The notes below the pieces were generated by a model. It was not told the DNA's origin. It was given only the letters and a program-made list of their open reading frames with translations, and ran no database searches. Below, piece after piece: positions 33,207 through 41,599 of a stretch of DNA of 64,000 nucleotides. How positions within the stretch are numbered: position 1 is the first letter of the stretch; each line of letters starts with the position of its first letter. Both the position numbers and the translations under genes were made by a program. This DNA is from Dyella_B sp036746095. Lineage in GTDB: Bacteria; Pseudomonadota; Gammaproteobacteria; Xanthomonadales; Rhodanobacteraceae. Location: the NCBI RefSeq assembly GCF_036746095.1, contig NZ_DAIOEU010000015.1, forward strand, positions 1 through 64,000, written 5' to 3'.

Positions 33207-35372
33207 TCATTGCCATGTTTTAGCGATGCGTTTTGCAACTTCGTAGGCATCGCCTTCGGGTTTATCGCGATACACCTGCGTGCCGCGATTCCATGCTTCT
33301 CCGATGGCAAACCAATCGATTGCCTCCGGTGGCGTGCCTGCACGCAGCGCTTCATCCAAAGACTGGAAATACGTCTGCCAGCGCAGCCGGTAATAATCGC
33401 GCGTCAGCCCGGCCCAATCCTTGTTGCCGTAGTCATGCAAGCTCGCTCCCTCGCTGGCTTGGCGATCGCCCCAGGTTGTAAGCAGGGACCGCACGTCGTA
33501 ATCGAGTCGCGTCCGCTCCTGCGCCGAGGACGCCCACGGCTGCGTTTGCACCAGCCAGTTGCCGACCAGAAAGAATCGATTGGTGGCAAGCAACTGGTCT
33601 TGCAGGTCCATCCACTGTAACCAGCGTTGCGTGAGCGTTTCGAAGCGCCCTCGGTCCTTGGCGTCGTACGCCGCCTTGATCTGCGGCAGCAGCATGCGGC
33701 TTTCGTTGGCCAGCGTCTGACGCGCGATGTCCACCAGGTCGTATTGATAGGTTTCGCTGCTGCGCAGGACAGGGGCGACTTGCAGCATCTCTGGCAGCGC
33801 TTGCTTGAACGCCTGCGCGCTGTAGCGCATCGCTTCCGGCGACCAGTTGGAAGCGCGGTTGGCGGTGAGGCTTGGCTGGGCGTTAAACAGCGATTCCTGC
33901 GCTGCGTCGCGCTCGCTGTTGAATACGACCTGGTCGATGCGAATGTCATAGGCCGTATGCAGCAACACGTTCCATGCGGCCAGCGCATGCGGATCGGCGG
34001 CGCCGTAGCGGCGCCTTACATAGTCGGCCGTCCATGAAGCAAGGTCGACGGGTTCGTGTCGCCACGCCATTTCGGTAAAAAGATCGAAGGCAAAGGGGTT
34101 GGTGTCCATCCCTTCCGTAAATACCGCGGTGCCCACCATGTTGTCGTTGTTGCGGCCGAGGCGTTGCAACCGTTCGGTGATGTTGCGGGTGTTTGCGCCG
34201 AACGTGGTGCGCCCACCGAATTCCCAGATGCCGCCGAACAGGAACGGTGCGTCCTGGAAATCTTTCTGCCGGTTGTCGCGCGGCACGCGGTCGTGATCGA
34301 TGTCGATGATCAGCAGATCCTTCCGGTTCACGCCCGAGAGCAGGTCCTGGCGCGGGTTGCCTTGCCAGGCAAGCATCATCCAGCGCGCATGCGGATGCGC
34401 GGCGAGCAAGGCGTCCTGCACGTCGCGCGCGGCTTCCGGCACGGGCACGTCGCCGGCATCGCCGCCTTCCTGGAACACTTCCATGTCGTAGATGCTGCTG
34501 TCGCCGAACAACTCGCGTTGATGGCGATAGAACGAGGCAGCCAGCTTGGCGAACATCGGATCGCGTGGATCGAGCCAGCCCGGCCGCGTGAAGCCGGCCC
34601 ATTCGCCCTGCGGTATGACGTGCGCCTTGGGAAACTTGCGCTGGAAATCGGCCGGCACGATGCCGTAGAAGCCCGGCAGCACCGGCGTGATGCCGAGTTC
34701 GCGCAGGCGCGCGATGATCTTCTGCGCGGACGCTGCACGCTTGTGCAGCAGGGCCGTGCTGATCGGGCCGTTGAAGCAGCACAGGTTGCCCATCAGCTGC
34801 CAGTTCTGGTGCGCGGGTTGAGTGATCCAGCTACGGATGTCCTGATCCGAATAACCGGCATCGCGGAAGGTTTGATAGAGCACGCTATCCGTGCCGCGTT
34901 CGACCAGCACGGCATTGATGCCCGACAGGGCGAGCACGTCGATCTCGCGCTGCCAGCGCGGCCAATCCCAGTAGGGCGCGGTGTAGCCGTCGACGTTCTC
35001 GTTGAGGGCGTAGCGATAGGGGTAGGGCGTTTCCCGCTCGATCACCGTCGCCGGCAATGGAAACGGCGCATTCCCGATGCGGTCGCCATTGGGCGAGATC
35101 TGCACGTGCGCCACGTATTTGAGATACCAGTTCACGCCGAACAGCAGTGCGCTTGGCGTGCTGCCTTCCACGCGGATATGGCCATGGTTGCGTGCGATGC
35201 GGAAACGCCCGTGGCCGTTGGCTGGCAGCGTACCGAGTTCGAATTGCTGCGCCTGGTACGGCAGCAGGCGTGCGATGAGCGCCTGTTCGGGTCGTGTGTC
35301 GAAGGAAGGTACCGTGCCTGCTCGTGCGGTCGATAGCGCCAGGATGGCGAAGCAGAGCAGGAGCAGGCGCAT
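33207..35372 (-). CDS. Alpha-N-acetylglucosaminidase, GH89 family (NAGLU-like)
   Basis: A 721-residue protein with a signal peptide (residues 1-18). It follows the NAGLU layout: N-terminal region, YRYALNENVDGYTAPYWDWP, WQLMGNLCCFNGP, GFTRPGWLDPRDPMF and the tail helix region. The likely acid and nucleophile are the Glu of DMEVFQEGG and the Glu of VFTEGMDTNP, matching the human NAGLU pair by position and order. The enzyme removes terminal alpha-linked GlcNAc, for example from glycans or glycosaminoglycans, in the periplasm or outside. Confidence 0.85.
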   Translation of the reverse strand: MRLLLLCFAILALSTARAGTVPSFDTRPEQALIARLLPYQAQQFELGTLPANGHGRFRIARNHGHIRVEGSTPSALLFGVNWYLKYVAHVQISPNGDRIGNAPFPLPATVIERETPYPYRYALNENVDGYTAPYWDWPRWQREIDVLALSGINAVLVERGTDSVLYQTFRDAGYSDQDIRSWITQPAHQNWQLMGNLCCFNGPISTALLHKRAASAQKIIARLRELGITPVLPGFYGIVPADFQRKFPKAHVIPQGEWAGFTRPGWLDPRDPMFAKLAASFYRHQRELFGDSSIYDMEVFQEGGDAGDVPVPEAARDVQDALLAAHPHARWMMLAWQGNPRQDLLSGVNRKDLLIIDIDHDRVPRDNRQKDFQDAPFLFGGIWEFGGRTTFGANTRNITERLQRLGRNNDNMVGTAVFTEGMDTNPFAFDLFTEMAWRHEPVDLASWTADYVRRRYGAADPHALAAWNVLLHTAYDIRIDQVVFNSERDAAQESLFNAQPSLTANRASNWSPEAMRYSAQAFKQALPEMLQVAPVLRSSETYQYDLVDIARQTLANESRMLLPQIKAAYDAKDRGRFETLTQRWLQWMDLQDQLLATNRFFLVGNWLVQTQPWASSAQERTRLDYDVRSLLTTWGDRQASEGASLHDYGNKDWAGLTRDYYRLRWQTYFQSLDEALRAGTPPEAIDWFAIGEAWNRGTQVYRDKPEGDAYEVAKRIAKTWQ

Positions 35373-35387
35373 GGATGGGAGCAGGTG

Positions 35388-35663
35388 CTAGTCCGATTCG
35401 GGCCGCTTGCGCAGCATGATCAGGTTGCGCAGGAAAATCGCCAGCGTGACCGACTCGCCGATGATGAACACCAGTTCGCGCTGGTGGATGGCGTAGCTCA
35501 GCACGATCACGCCGCCGGCCACGCTCAGATACCAGAAGGCGGGCGGAATCAGGCTCTGGCCACGCGCCTCGCTATATAGCCATTGCACCAGGAAACGCAC
35601 GCCGAACAACAGTTGCCCGGTCATGCCAACGCCGATCCATAGGGCCTGGTTGCTCAGCGTCAT
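35388..35663 (-). CDS. LAB_N-domain membrane protein (second of tandem pair)
   Basis: A 91-residue protein with three membrane segments. It carries the lipid-A-disaccharide-synthase N-terminal domain pattern: GMTGQLLFGVRFLVQWLYSE, then IPPAFWYLSVAGGVIVLSYA and a YA-like end. ATG 35663 overlaps the preceding stop (ATGA). Paralogue of the gene before it. In LpxB fusions this domain is N-terminal; here it stands alone and could act in lipid modification or transport. Confidence 0.8.
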   Translation of the reverse strand: MTLSNQALWIGVGMTGQLLFGVRFLVQWLYSEARGQSLIPPAFWYLSVAGGVIVLSYAIHQRELVFIIGESVTLAIFLRNLIMLRKRPESD

Positions 35664-35953
35664 GACGCAAGCTCCGTGGATTCGGGGGCGGGTTCTTTCT
35701 TGTCGCGCCGGCGCATCTGCAGGTTGCGAAGATAGATCAGCAGGCCGCTGGCCTGGGCCACGATGAATACCGGGTCTTTCTTGTAGCAGGCGTAGCACAG
35801 CAGCAGCAGCGCGCCGACGATGCTGGCGTACCAGAACGCCACCGGGATGACGCTGCGGCGCTTGTATTCGCTGTAGATCCACTGCAGCAGAAAGCGGCCT
35901 GAAAAGATCGTCTGGCCGATCAGTCCCAGCACGAGCCAGGCGTTATTAAGCAT
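35660..35953 (-). CDS. LAB_N-domain membrane protein (first of tandem pair)
   Basis: A 97-residue protein, or 99 if ATG 35959 is used. Pattern: GLIGQTIFSGRFLLQWIYSE, IPVAFWYASIVGALLLLCYA, YLRNLQMRRRDKKE. The two copies are about one third identical in what I can compare and overlap by 4 bases. They lie in front of the GH89 gene, so one operon of three is likely. Confidence 0.8.
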   Translation of the reverse strand: MLNNAWLVLGLIGQTIFSGRFLLQWIYSEYKRRSVIPVAFWYASIVGALLLLCYACYKKDPVFIVAQASGLLIYLRNLQMRRRDKKEPAPESTELAS

Positions 35954-36163
35954 TCCCATTCAGGTTACTCGGAAGATACGGGGCGGCAGCCGGGCGCCGC
36001 TAGGCCTACAGCGAAACGTGTGAACTATAAGGCAGGCGCCCTGGGCGCGTCTCCAACGGTGCGCCGGCAGGCAGGCGTAATGGCCCTGGACCGCGCTTGC
36101 GGCTTGGCCTACCCTGCGCCGGCTGTCGGCCGCCTTCCACCCCTATGTCCCTGTGAGAAGCCC

Positions 36164-36538
36164 ATGAAATTCCTGGTCATGATCTACAACGACGACACCT
36201 TGCTGGACACGCTGCCCCCCGGCCGCTACGACACCATGATGAACAGCTGCTTCCAGCACGCCGATGAGCTGCGCGCCGAAGGCCACCTGCTCGATTCCAT
36301 GCAACTGGAGCCGCCCGCGCAGACCAAGACTGTGCGCGTGCGCAACAACCGCACCATGGTGGTGGATGGCCCGTTTGCCGAGACACGCGAATACCTGGGT
36401 GGCTTCAACCTGATCGAGGCCAAGGACATGGATGAGGCCGTGCGCATTGCGCAGTCGTTTCCATGGGCGGCGACGGGATGCATCGAGGTGCGGCCGGTGA
36501 AGGATATCGATGCGGAGCGGATGCGGGTGGGGGCTTGA
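36164..36538 (+). CDS. YCII-related (DGPF) domain protein
   Basis: A 124-residue protein. The family signature DGPFAETREYLGGFNLIEA is present, with the start MKFLVMIYND. Small ferredoxin-like proteins of this type often sit beside ECF sigma factors; none is here. ATG 36164 is preferred over the upstream frame because the N-terminal matches the family start. Confidence 0.85.
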   Translation: MKFLVMIYNDDTLLDTLPPGRYDTMMNSCFQHADELRAEGHLLDSMQLEPPAQTKTVRVRNNRTMVVDGPFAETREYLGGFNLIEAKDMDEAVRIAQSFPWAATGCIEVRPVKDIDAERMRVGA

Positions 36539-36688
36539 TCTGCTTTTCCCTCTCCCCTCCGGGGAGGGCAGGGTGTGGGGCGACGCCGCCGTAAATTCAA
36601 TCGTCGTTGATGGATTGACGCTCTTTGCCCAAGCAACATTCACGTCTATCGCGAGATTCGCCCCTCTCTCCAAAGGAGAGAGAGCGAA

Positions 36689-37600
36689 TCAAGAAAGTTG
36701 CTGCTCTTCCTCATCGAGCGGCAGCACATCATGGAAGACGTTGTAGTCGATGATGCTGACGCCATCGCTATCCCGGTGCACCAGATCGACATAGCGATGG
36801 TTCCAGCGCACTTCCTTGATGCCCCACTGCTGCCGCGCCATCATCGATTGCGAGGTGGTTTCGTCGACGCCTTCGATGGTGAGCAGCAGTGCGGCTTCGC
36901 TGGTTTCGAGGTTTTCCAGTGAAGCACCGTATAGCGGGCTGCTCTGGTCGATCACGTGCATCACGTTCCAGCTCAGCATGAAGATCGGATGCTGGTCGCG
37001 CACCAGCTTCAGGTCCTCGATGCGGCGTATCTGAAAACCTTCCGGCGAAGCGTGCAGGCGCAACAGGTGCAATTGCGCCGATGCTTGCGCGATCAGGTTC
37101 TGGCGCATGTTGGCGGCGCGCAGCATCAGCGTCTGCTTGCCGTCGATCATGCGCACGATGGGATGCTTGCCGAACAGGATCTTGGAACGCGGGCGCGAGA
37201 AGCGGGCGAAGATCAGGCCGGTGAACACGGCGATGTTGCCCATGCCCAGGATGATCTCCGCCGTGGCCATCACATGCGTGTAGACCGATTGCGGATGCAT
37301 GTCGCCATAGCCCACCGTGGCCAGCGTTTCGACGCTGAAAAAGAACGCGCCGGCCAGGCCTTTCGGAAACTGGTTGGCGATGCCGTTGGGGTCGACCTGG
37401 TAGATCATCGCGAACAAGGCGTTGAAGATCAGGAACACGCTGATCGCCACGCCAAAGAATGCCGGCCAGCTCATGGTCAGTGCGCGATGGTAGAAGTCGT
37501 CCCAGAAATGGTCTTTCAACCCTTGGGAGACGAACGGGCGTCCGCCGATCTGCACGACGCGCGGCCGTTGCCAGAAGGCCCCTGCCCGATTGCCATTCAT
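36689..37600 (-). CDS. Inward-rectifier (Kir-type) potassium channel
   Basis: A 303-residue protein. Two membrane helices flank a pore loop with selectivity filter TVGYGD at 95-100 (first helix about 45-68, second about 105-130). The C-terminal soluble domain begins with the RPRSKILFG stretch typical of KirBac (AKILFS-type) and contains beta-rich segments (IRRIEDLKLVRDQHPIFML). It passes potassium across the inner membrane. ATG 37600 has GGGGG-like ribosome binding site at some distance; it is the first Met fitting the family N-terminus. Confidence 0.85.
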   Translation of the reverse strand: MNGNRAGAFWQRPRVVQIGGRPFVSQGLKDHFWDDFYHRALTMSWPAFFGVAISVFLIFNALFAMIYQVDPNGIANQFPKGLAGAFFFSVETLATVGYGDMHPQSVYTHVMATAEIILGMGNIAVFTGLIFARFSRPRSKILFGKHPIVRMIDGKQTLMLRAANMRQNLIAQASAQLHLLRLHASPEGFQIRRIEDLKLVRDQHPIFMLSWNVMHVIDQSSPLYGASLENLETSEAALLLTIEGVDETTSQSMMARQQWGIKEVRWNHRYVDLVHRDSDGVSIIDYNVFHDVLPLDEEEQQLS

Positions 37601-37701
37601 CGTTCCCAACCCCCGCGTCAATGCTGCAGGCGATTGTAACTCTCGCATGCGCCGGCACGGTTGGCGCGGTAAGCTTTCCAACCCCATCCGAAGGACGGCT
37701 C

Positions 37702-38421
37702 ATGCTCAAGCTCATCGGCTTTGACGGCGACGACACGCTTTGGCACAGCGAGGGTTATTACCGCGAAGCCAGCGTGCGCTTCACCGAGCTTGTCGGGCGC
37801 TACGTGGACGTGGGCGACAGCCATGTGCAGGCGAGCATGCTGGCCACCGAGCGGCGCAATCTGAAGCTGTTCGGCTATGGCGCAAAAGGCATGACGCTGT
37901 CGATGGTGGAAACCGCCATCGCCATCACCCAGGGCCGCATTTCCGCCGCCGACATTCATGCCTTGGTGGAGGTCGGCAAGACGGTGTTGCAACACCCGGT
38001 GGAGCTGCTGCCCGGCGTACGCGAAGCGGTCGGCGCCGTGGCCGAGCATCACGAGGTGGTATTGATCACCAAGGGCGACCTGTTCCATCAGGAAAAGAAA
38101 GTGGCGCAGTCCGGCATGGCGGATCTGTTCCATCGCATCGAGATCGTCTCGGAAAAGGATGCGGCCACCTATCACCGTGTGCTTGGCGAGTTTTCATTGG
38201 AGCCGGCGCAGTTCGCGATGGTGGGCAATTCGCTGCGCTCGGATATCGAGCCGGTGATCCGCCTGGGCGGCTGGGGCGTGCACATGCCCTATCACGTGAC
38301 GTGGGAGCACGAAATGGAGAACGGCCTGGGCGAGGCGGATGCGCCACGCATGCTGACCGTCGACACGCCTGCGGCCATTCCCGCGGCGATCGCGCAGCTG
38401 GCCGAGCGCGCCGGAGCATGA
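37702..38421 (+). CDS. HAD-family hydrolase
   Basis: A 239-residue protein. HAD motif I is FDGDDTLW with nucleophile Asp, motif II VLITKGD, motif III a conserved Lys (EKKVAQS or EIVSEKD region), motif IV MVGNSLRSDIEP. It belongs to the phosphatase-type HADs (YjjG/Gph-like); the substrate is unknown. The next gene starts 1 base after the stop. Confidence 0.8.
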   Translation: MLKLIGFDGDDTLWHSEGYYREASVRFTELVGRYVDVGDSHVQASMLATERRNLKLFGYGAKGMTLSMVETAIAITQGRISAADIHALVEVGKTVLQHPVELLPGVREAVGAVAEHHEVVLITKGDLFHQEKKVAQSGMADLFHRIEIVSEKDAATYHRVLGEFSLEPAQFAMVGNSLRSDIEPVIRLGGWGVHMPYHVTWEHEMENGLGEADAPRMLTVDTPAAIPAAIAQLAERAGA

Positions 38422-38422
38422 C

Positions 38423-38617
38423 ATGGACATGCTGACGCCACGCACGATCCAGTGTCCGTATTGCGGGGAGCACATTGAGATACTCGTCGATGCCTCGGCG
38501 GGTGATCAGCACTACATCGAGGATTGCCAGGTGTGTTGCCGGCCGATCAGCGTGTCGGTGTGGATCGGGGCGGATGAGGATGTGCGTGTGAGCGTGGCGG
38601 GCGAAGACGACGTCTGA
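38423..38617 (+). CDS. CPXCG-motif cysteine-rich protein
   Basis: A 64-residue protein with two zinc-binding knuckles, CPYCG at about 11-15 and CQVC at about 35-38, with DVRVSV at the end. This matches the small CPXCG family found in proteobacteria; function unknown. It overlaps in operon with the HAD gene. Confidence 0.8.
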   Translation: MDMLTPRTIQCPYCGEHIEILVDASAGDQHYIEDCQVCCRPISVSVWIGADEDVRVSVAGEDDV

Positions 38618-38684
38618 CGCGCTTTACTCCCCTATCCCCCAGGGACTTGATTGCGTTGTGTCCCGGATCGATCGCTCCCTATAT

Positions 38685-38752
38685 CGTCGCCCGGCGAAAG
38701 GCGGCGACTTCAAGGCGAAAGACACTGGGTCCCGGCTTTCGCCGGGATGACG
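38685..38752. repeat. REP doublet, degenerate short form
   Basis: Left arm CGTCGCCCGGCGAAAGGCGG, right arm GGGTCCCGGCTTTCGCCGGG and ATGACG. It sits in the 212-base gap after the CPXCG gene. Confidence 0.7.
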
Positions 38753-38829
38753 AGGTTTCCCGCGAGATTCTAAAAAGCGGCTCAGCTGAGACTTGGCGCT
38801 AATCAGGCCCCGGGAGAGGGGTTTTGGCT

Positions 38830-39465
38830 TCAGCGCAAGTCATGGGACTGCGCGATCCCGATTCCCATTCCCTCCAACGTCGCCCGCGTCGCCCCATCGC
38901 TCTCCGGCGTCACCGGCCGCGTCAGGTCCCAGATCACCCGCGCCCGCAGTCCCGCCGCCAGCGCATCCTGCACGGTCCACAGCACGCATACGTCCCGCGC
39001 CAGTCCCACCGCATACACCTCGCTCACGCCACGCTCCTTGAGCCACCCAGCCAGCCCGGTGCGAGGCCGCTGTCCATCCGGGCCGTGGTTCTCCTGGAAC
39101 GCGCTATAGGAATCCACCGCCGCATGGCTGCCTTTGCGCAGAATCAGGTCCACCGGCGACCAGTCGATGGCGGGATGCAGGGCGGCGCCCGGGGTGTCCT
39201 GTACGCAGTGGTCGGGCCATAGCGTCTGCGGATGGCCATACAGCGGAATCTGCTCGAACGGGCTTTTTCCCGCATGCGTGCTGGCAAAAGAGACATGTCC
39301 GGCCGGATGCCAGTCCTGCGTGGCGACCACCTGCCCGAAAAGACGCCGGCGCAGCAGCCGGTCGATGCCGGGAACGATGGCATCCCCTTCATGGCAGGCC
39401 AGCGCGCCGCCGGGCATGAAATCCGGTTGCACGTCGACAACGATCAAGGCGGCCTGGGCATGCAT
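38830..39465 (-). CDS. pncA: Nicotinamidase (isochorismatase fold)
   Basis: A 211-residue protein. Catalytic triad: Asp11 (VVDVQPDF), Lys111 (LRKGSH), Cys160 (ARDVCVLWT). Metal ligands D51, H53, H57 in DWHPAGHVSF. It deamidates nicotinamide to nicotinate for NAD salvage. ATG 39465 is the second Met in the frame and best fits the family start (MHAQAALIVVDVQ); the upstream frame overlaps the next gene's promoter region. Confidence 0.9.
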   Translation of the reverse strand: MHAQAALIVVDVQPDFMPGGALACHEGDAIVPGIDRLLRRRLFGQVVATQDWHPAGHVSFASTHAGKSPFEQIPLYGHPQTLWPDHCVQDTPGAALHPAIDWSPVDLILRKGSHAAVDSYSAFQENHGPDGQRPRTGLAGWLKERGVSEVYAVGLARDVCVLWTVQDALAAGLRARVIWDLTRPVTPESDGATRATLEGMGIGIAQSHDLR

Positions 39466-39552
39466 GCAAGGGTCCGGTGAGGTGGTCGCAAGATTCCACA
39501 GCGGAGCGGCGGCATAATGCAAGCGATCGCTTCAAGAACCCGGGAACGGCAG

Positions 39553-39936
39553 ATGCATTACGACCAATCGTGGATGGGCTATGGACTGGTGGGCGGCCTG
39601 GAAGCGGGCGGCATCAGCGCGGCCGTAGCCGTGCTGGTGTACCTGGTCGCGTATGCCGTTGGCCGCAAGCAGGGCTGGAGCCCGCTGCGGATGATCGCCA
39701 TCGCCTTCCTGGTTTCGCTGCTGCTGACGGCCAGTGGCGATATGTGGGACCTGATTTATTTCAATTACGCCAACATGAACTCGCTGCAATACCTGAAGGT
39801 GCGGCTGGCAGAGGTGCACGACCCGGACAACATCGGCTTGCGCGTGTTCTGGGAACTGCTTGGCGCGCTGGTGGGAGCGATGCTTGGGTGGCTGTTGCGC
39901 GGCGGTGACTGGCGCGGTGCGTTGCGTGGCGATTGA
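39553..39936 (+). CDS. Small multi-pass membrane protein
   Basis: A 127-residue protein with three or four membrane segments (about 10-35, 45-62, 98-116). Starts MHYDQSWMGYGLVGG; ends RGGDWRGALRGD. ATG 39553 preceded by a GGAACGGCAG site. No family recognised. Confidence 0.55.
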   Translation: MHYDQSWMGYGLVGGLEAGGISAAVAVLVYLVAYAVGRKQGWSPLRMIAIAFLVSLLLTASGDMWDLIYFNYANMNSLQYLKVRLAEVHDPDNIGLRVFWELLGALVGAMLGWLLRGGDWRGALRGD

Positions 39937-39965
39937 AGGTTCTCCCGCACCTTGATGCCTGTTGT

Positions 39966-40087
39966 CGTCATTCCGGCGAAGGCCGGAATCCAGTACACAT
40001 ACGCCGCGCGAAGCGCTCGAAACGTTTTTATGCAGTGTGCTTGCGCACACCATATTTTGACCGGATTCCACCTTCGCCGGAATGACG
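39966..40087. repeat. REP doublet, long form
   Basis: CGTCATTCCGGCGAAGGCCG at the left, its near reverse complement ending TTCGCCGGAATGACG at the right, and a core with GCGCGAAGCGCTCG and GTGTGCTTGCGCACAC. Confidence 0.85.
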
Positions 40088-40119
40088 ATTTGGAATGGTT
40101 GCGTGTGTGCAAACGCTTC

Positions 40120-41520
40120 CTACAGGATCGGATCAAACAGCCGCGCCACGTGCATGGCGAGCTTCCGCAGATAAGCCGACTGGCGATATTCGTCGCGCGT
40201 GATTTCCACCGACCTGGCGAAGTCCGCCACGAACATCCGTTCCACCTCTTCGGCAAACGCGCGATCGACGTTCAACGCACCGATCTCGAAGTTGAGCCGG
40301 AACGAGCGGTTGTCCAGGTTCATGCTGCTGACGCAGGCGGTGTCGTCGTCGATCAGCAGCACTTTTTGATGCATGAAGCCGGGTTGATAGCGATAGATGC
40401 GAATACCGGCGTCGATCGCATCATGCGCATGCAGGATGGAGGCGAGAAACACGGTGTGGTGATCCGGGCGCGAAGGCAGCAGCACGCGCACGTCCACCCC
40501 GCGCATCACTGCCAGTCGCAGTGCCGACAGCACTGCCTGGTCAGGCACGAAGTACGGCGTGCTGAGCCACAGCCGCTTGCAGGCGGCGTTGATCGCGACG
40601 GTAAAGAACAGCGAGCAGCTTTCCTGCGGATCGGCCGGTCCGGAGGCGGCGATCAGCGTATGCGCGCCGCCCTCCGCCGGTGTTGCCGGCAGCAGGGGCG
40701 GCAATTCGCCGGTGACCCAATGCCAATCCACCGCAAAGCTGCGTTGCAGGTCGGCCACTGCCGGACCGGCCAGTTGCAGGTGGGTGTCGCGCCATGGCGC
40801 GAGCGGCGGCTTGAGGCCAAGGTACTCATCGCCCACGTTGAGTCCGCCGAGAAAACCGACCCCGCCATCCACCACGACGATCTTGCGATGGTTGCGGAAG
40901 TTGAGCTGGAAGCGATTGGGGCGCCGCCGCGTCGCGAACGAATGGATGGCCACGCCGCCGTTGCGTAGGGTGTCGACGTAGTGGCGGGGCAGGGCGTGGC
41001 TGCCGATGCCATCGAACAACACGAACACGCGCACGCCGGCCGCGGCCCGTTCCAGCAACACCTGCTGCATGCGCTGGCCGAGGGCGTCGTCATGAAAAAT
41101 AAAGAACTGCACCAGGATGCAGTTCTCCGCGCGCGCCATGGCCTGGAAAATCGCCTCGAACGTCGCCTCGCCATCGATCAGCAACTTCAATTGCTGGCCG
41201 GGATGAAACGTGCCGTGCATCATTTGCACCAGCGCGCTGTAGCGGTCGCACGATGGCGGGATCTCCTTGCGTTCGCCGCGTTGTGCTGCCTGCGAAAGAC
41301 GCTGGCGGTGCACGCGGTGCAGCGTGACGTAACCCTGGAAATGGCTGCGGCCGAGATAGAGGTACGGCAGCAAGGTGAAGTAAGGGAGCAGCGATAACCC
41401 GAGTGCCCAGGCGAACGCGCCTTGCGGCGTGCGCGTATTCATCACTGCGTGCATGGCGGCGAGGATGCCGGCGGCATGCAGCAGGAAGGCGAGCAGCGGG
41501 ACCAGTGCTGAGAGCGTCAT
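40120..41520 (-). CDS. cls: Cardiolipin synthase (phospholipase D family)
   Basis: A 466-residue protein. Two HKD motifs are intact: H211, K213, D218 in HRKIVVVD and H384, K386, D391 in HQKVLLIDD. Two membrane segments lie at the N-terminus (about 4-22 and 36-55), as in ClsA. It joins phosphatidylglycerol molecules into cardiolipin in the inner membrane. ATG 41520 is used because the preceding frame is non-conserved in look. Confidence 0.85.
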   Translation of the reverse strand: MTLSALVPLLAFLLHAAGILAAMHAVMNTRTPQGAFAWALGLSLLPYFTLLPYLYLGRSHFQGYVTLHRVHRQRLSQAAQRGERKEIPPSCDRYSALVQMMHGTFHPGQQLKLLIDGEATFEAIFQAMARAENCILVQFFIFHDDALGQRMQQVLLERAAAGVRVFVLFDGIGSHALPRHYVDTLRNGGVAIHSFATRRRPNRFQLNFRNHRKIVVVDGGVGFLGGLNVGDEYLGLKPPLAPWRDTHLQLAGPAVADLQRSFAVDWHWVTGELPPLLPATPAEGGAHTLIAASGPADPQESCSLFFTVAINAACKRLWLSTPYFVPDQAVLSALRLAVMRGVDVRVLLPSRPDHHTVFLASILHAHDAIDAGIRIYRYQPGFMHQKVLLIDDDTACVSSMNLDNRSFRLNFEIGALNVDRAFAEEVERMFVADFARSVEITRDEYRQSAYLRKLAMHVARLFDPIL

Positions 41521-41599
41521 GGCGGGAAGTAGAGCATGACGGGTGGGGCATCGGTACTCTGCTGCCCCCGTCACCCCCGTGCCGTCATGGAGGGACGTA

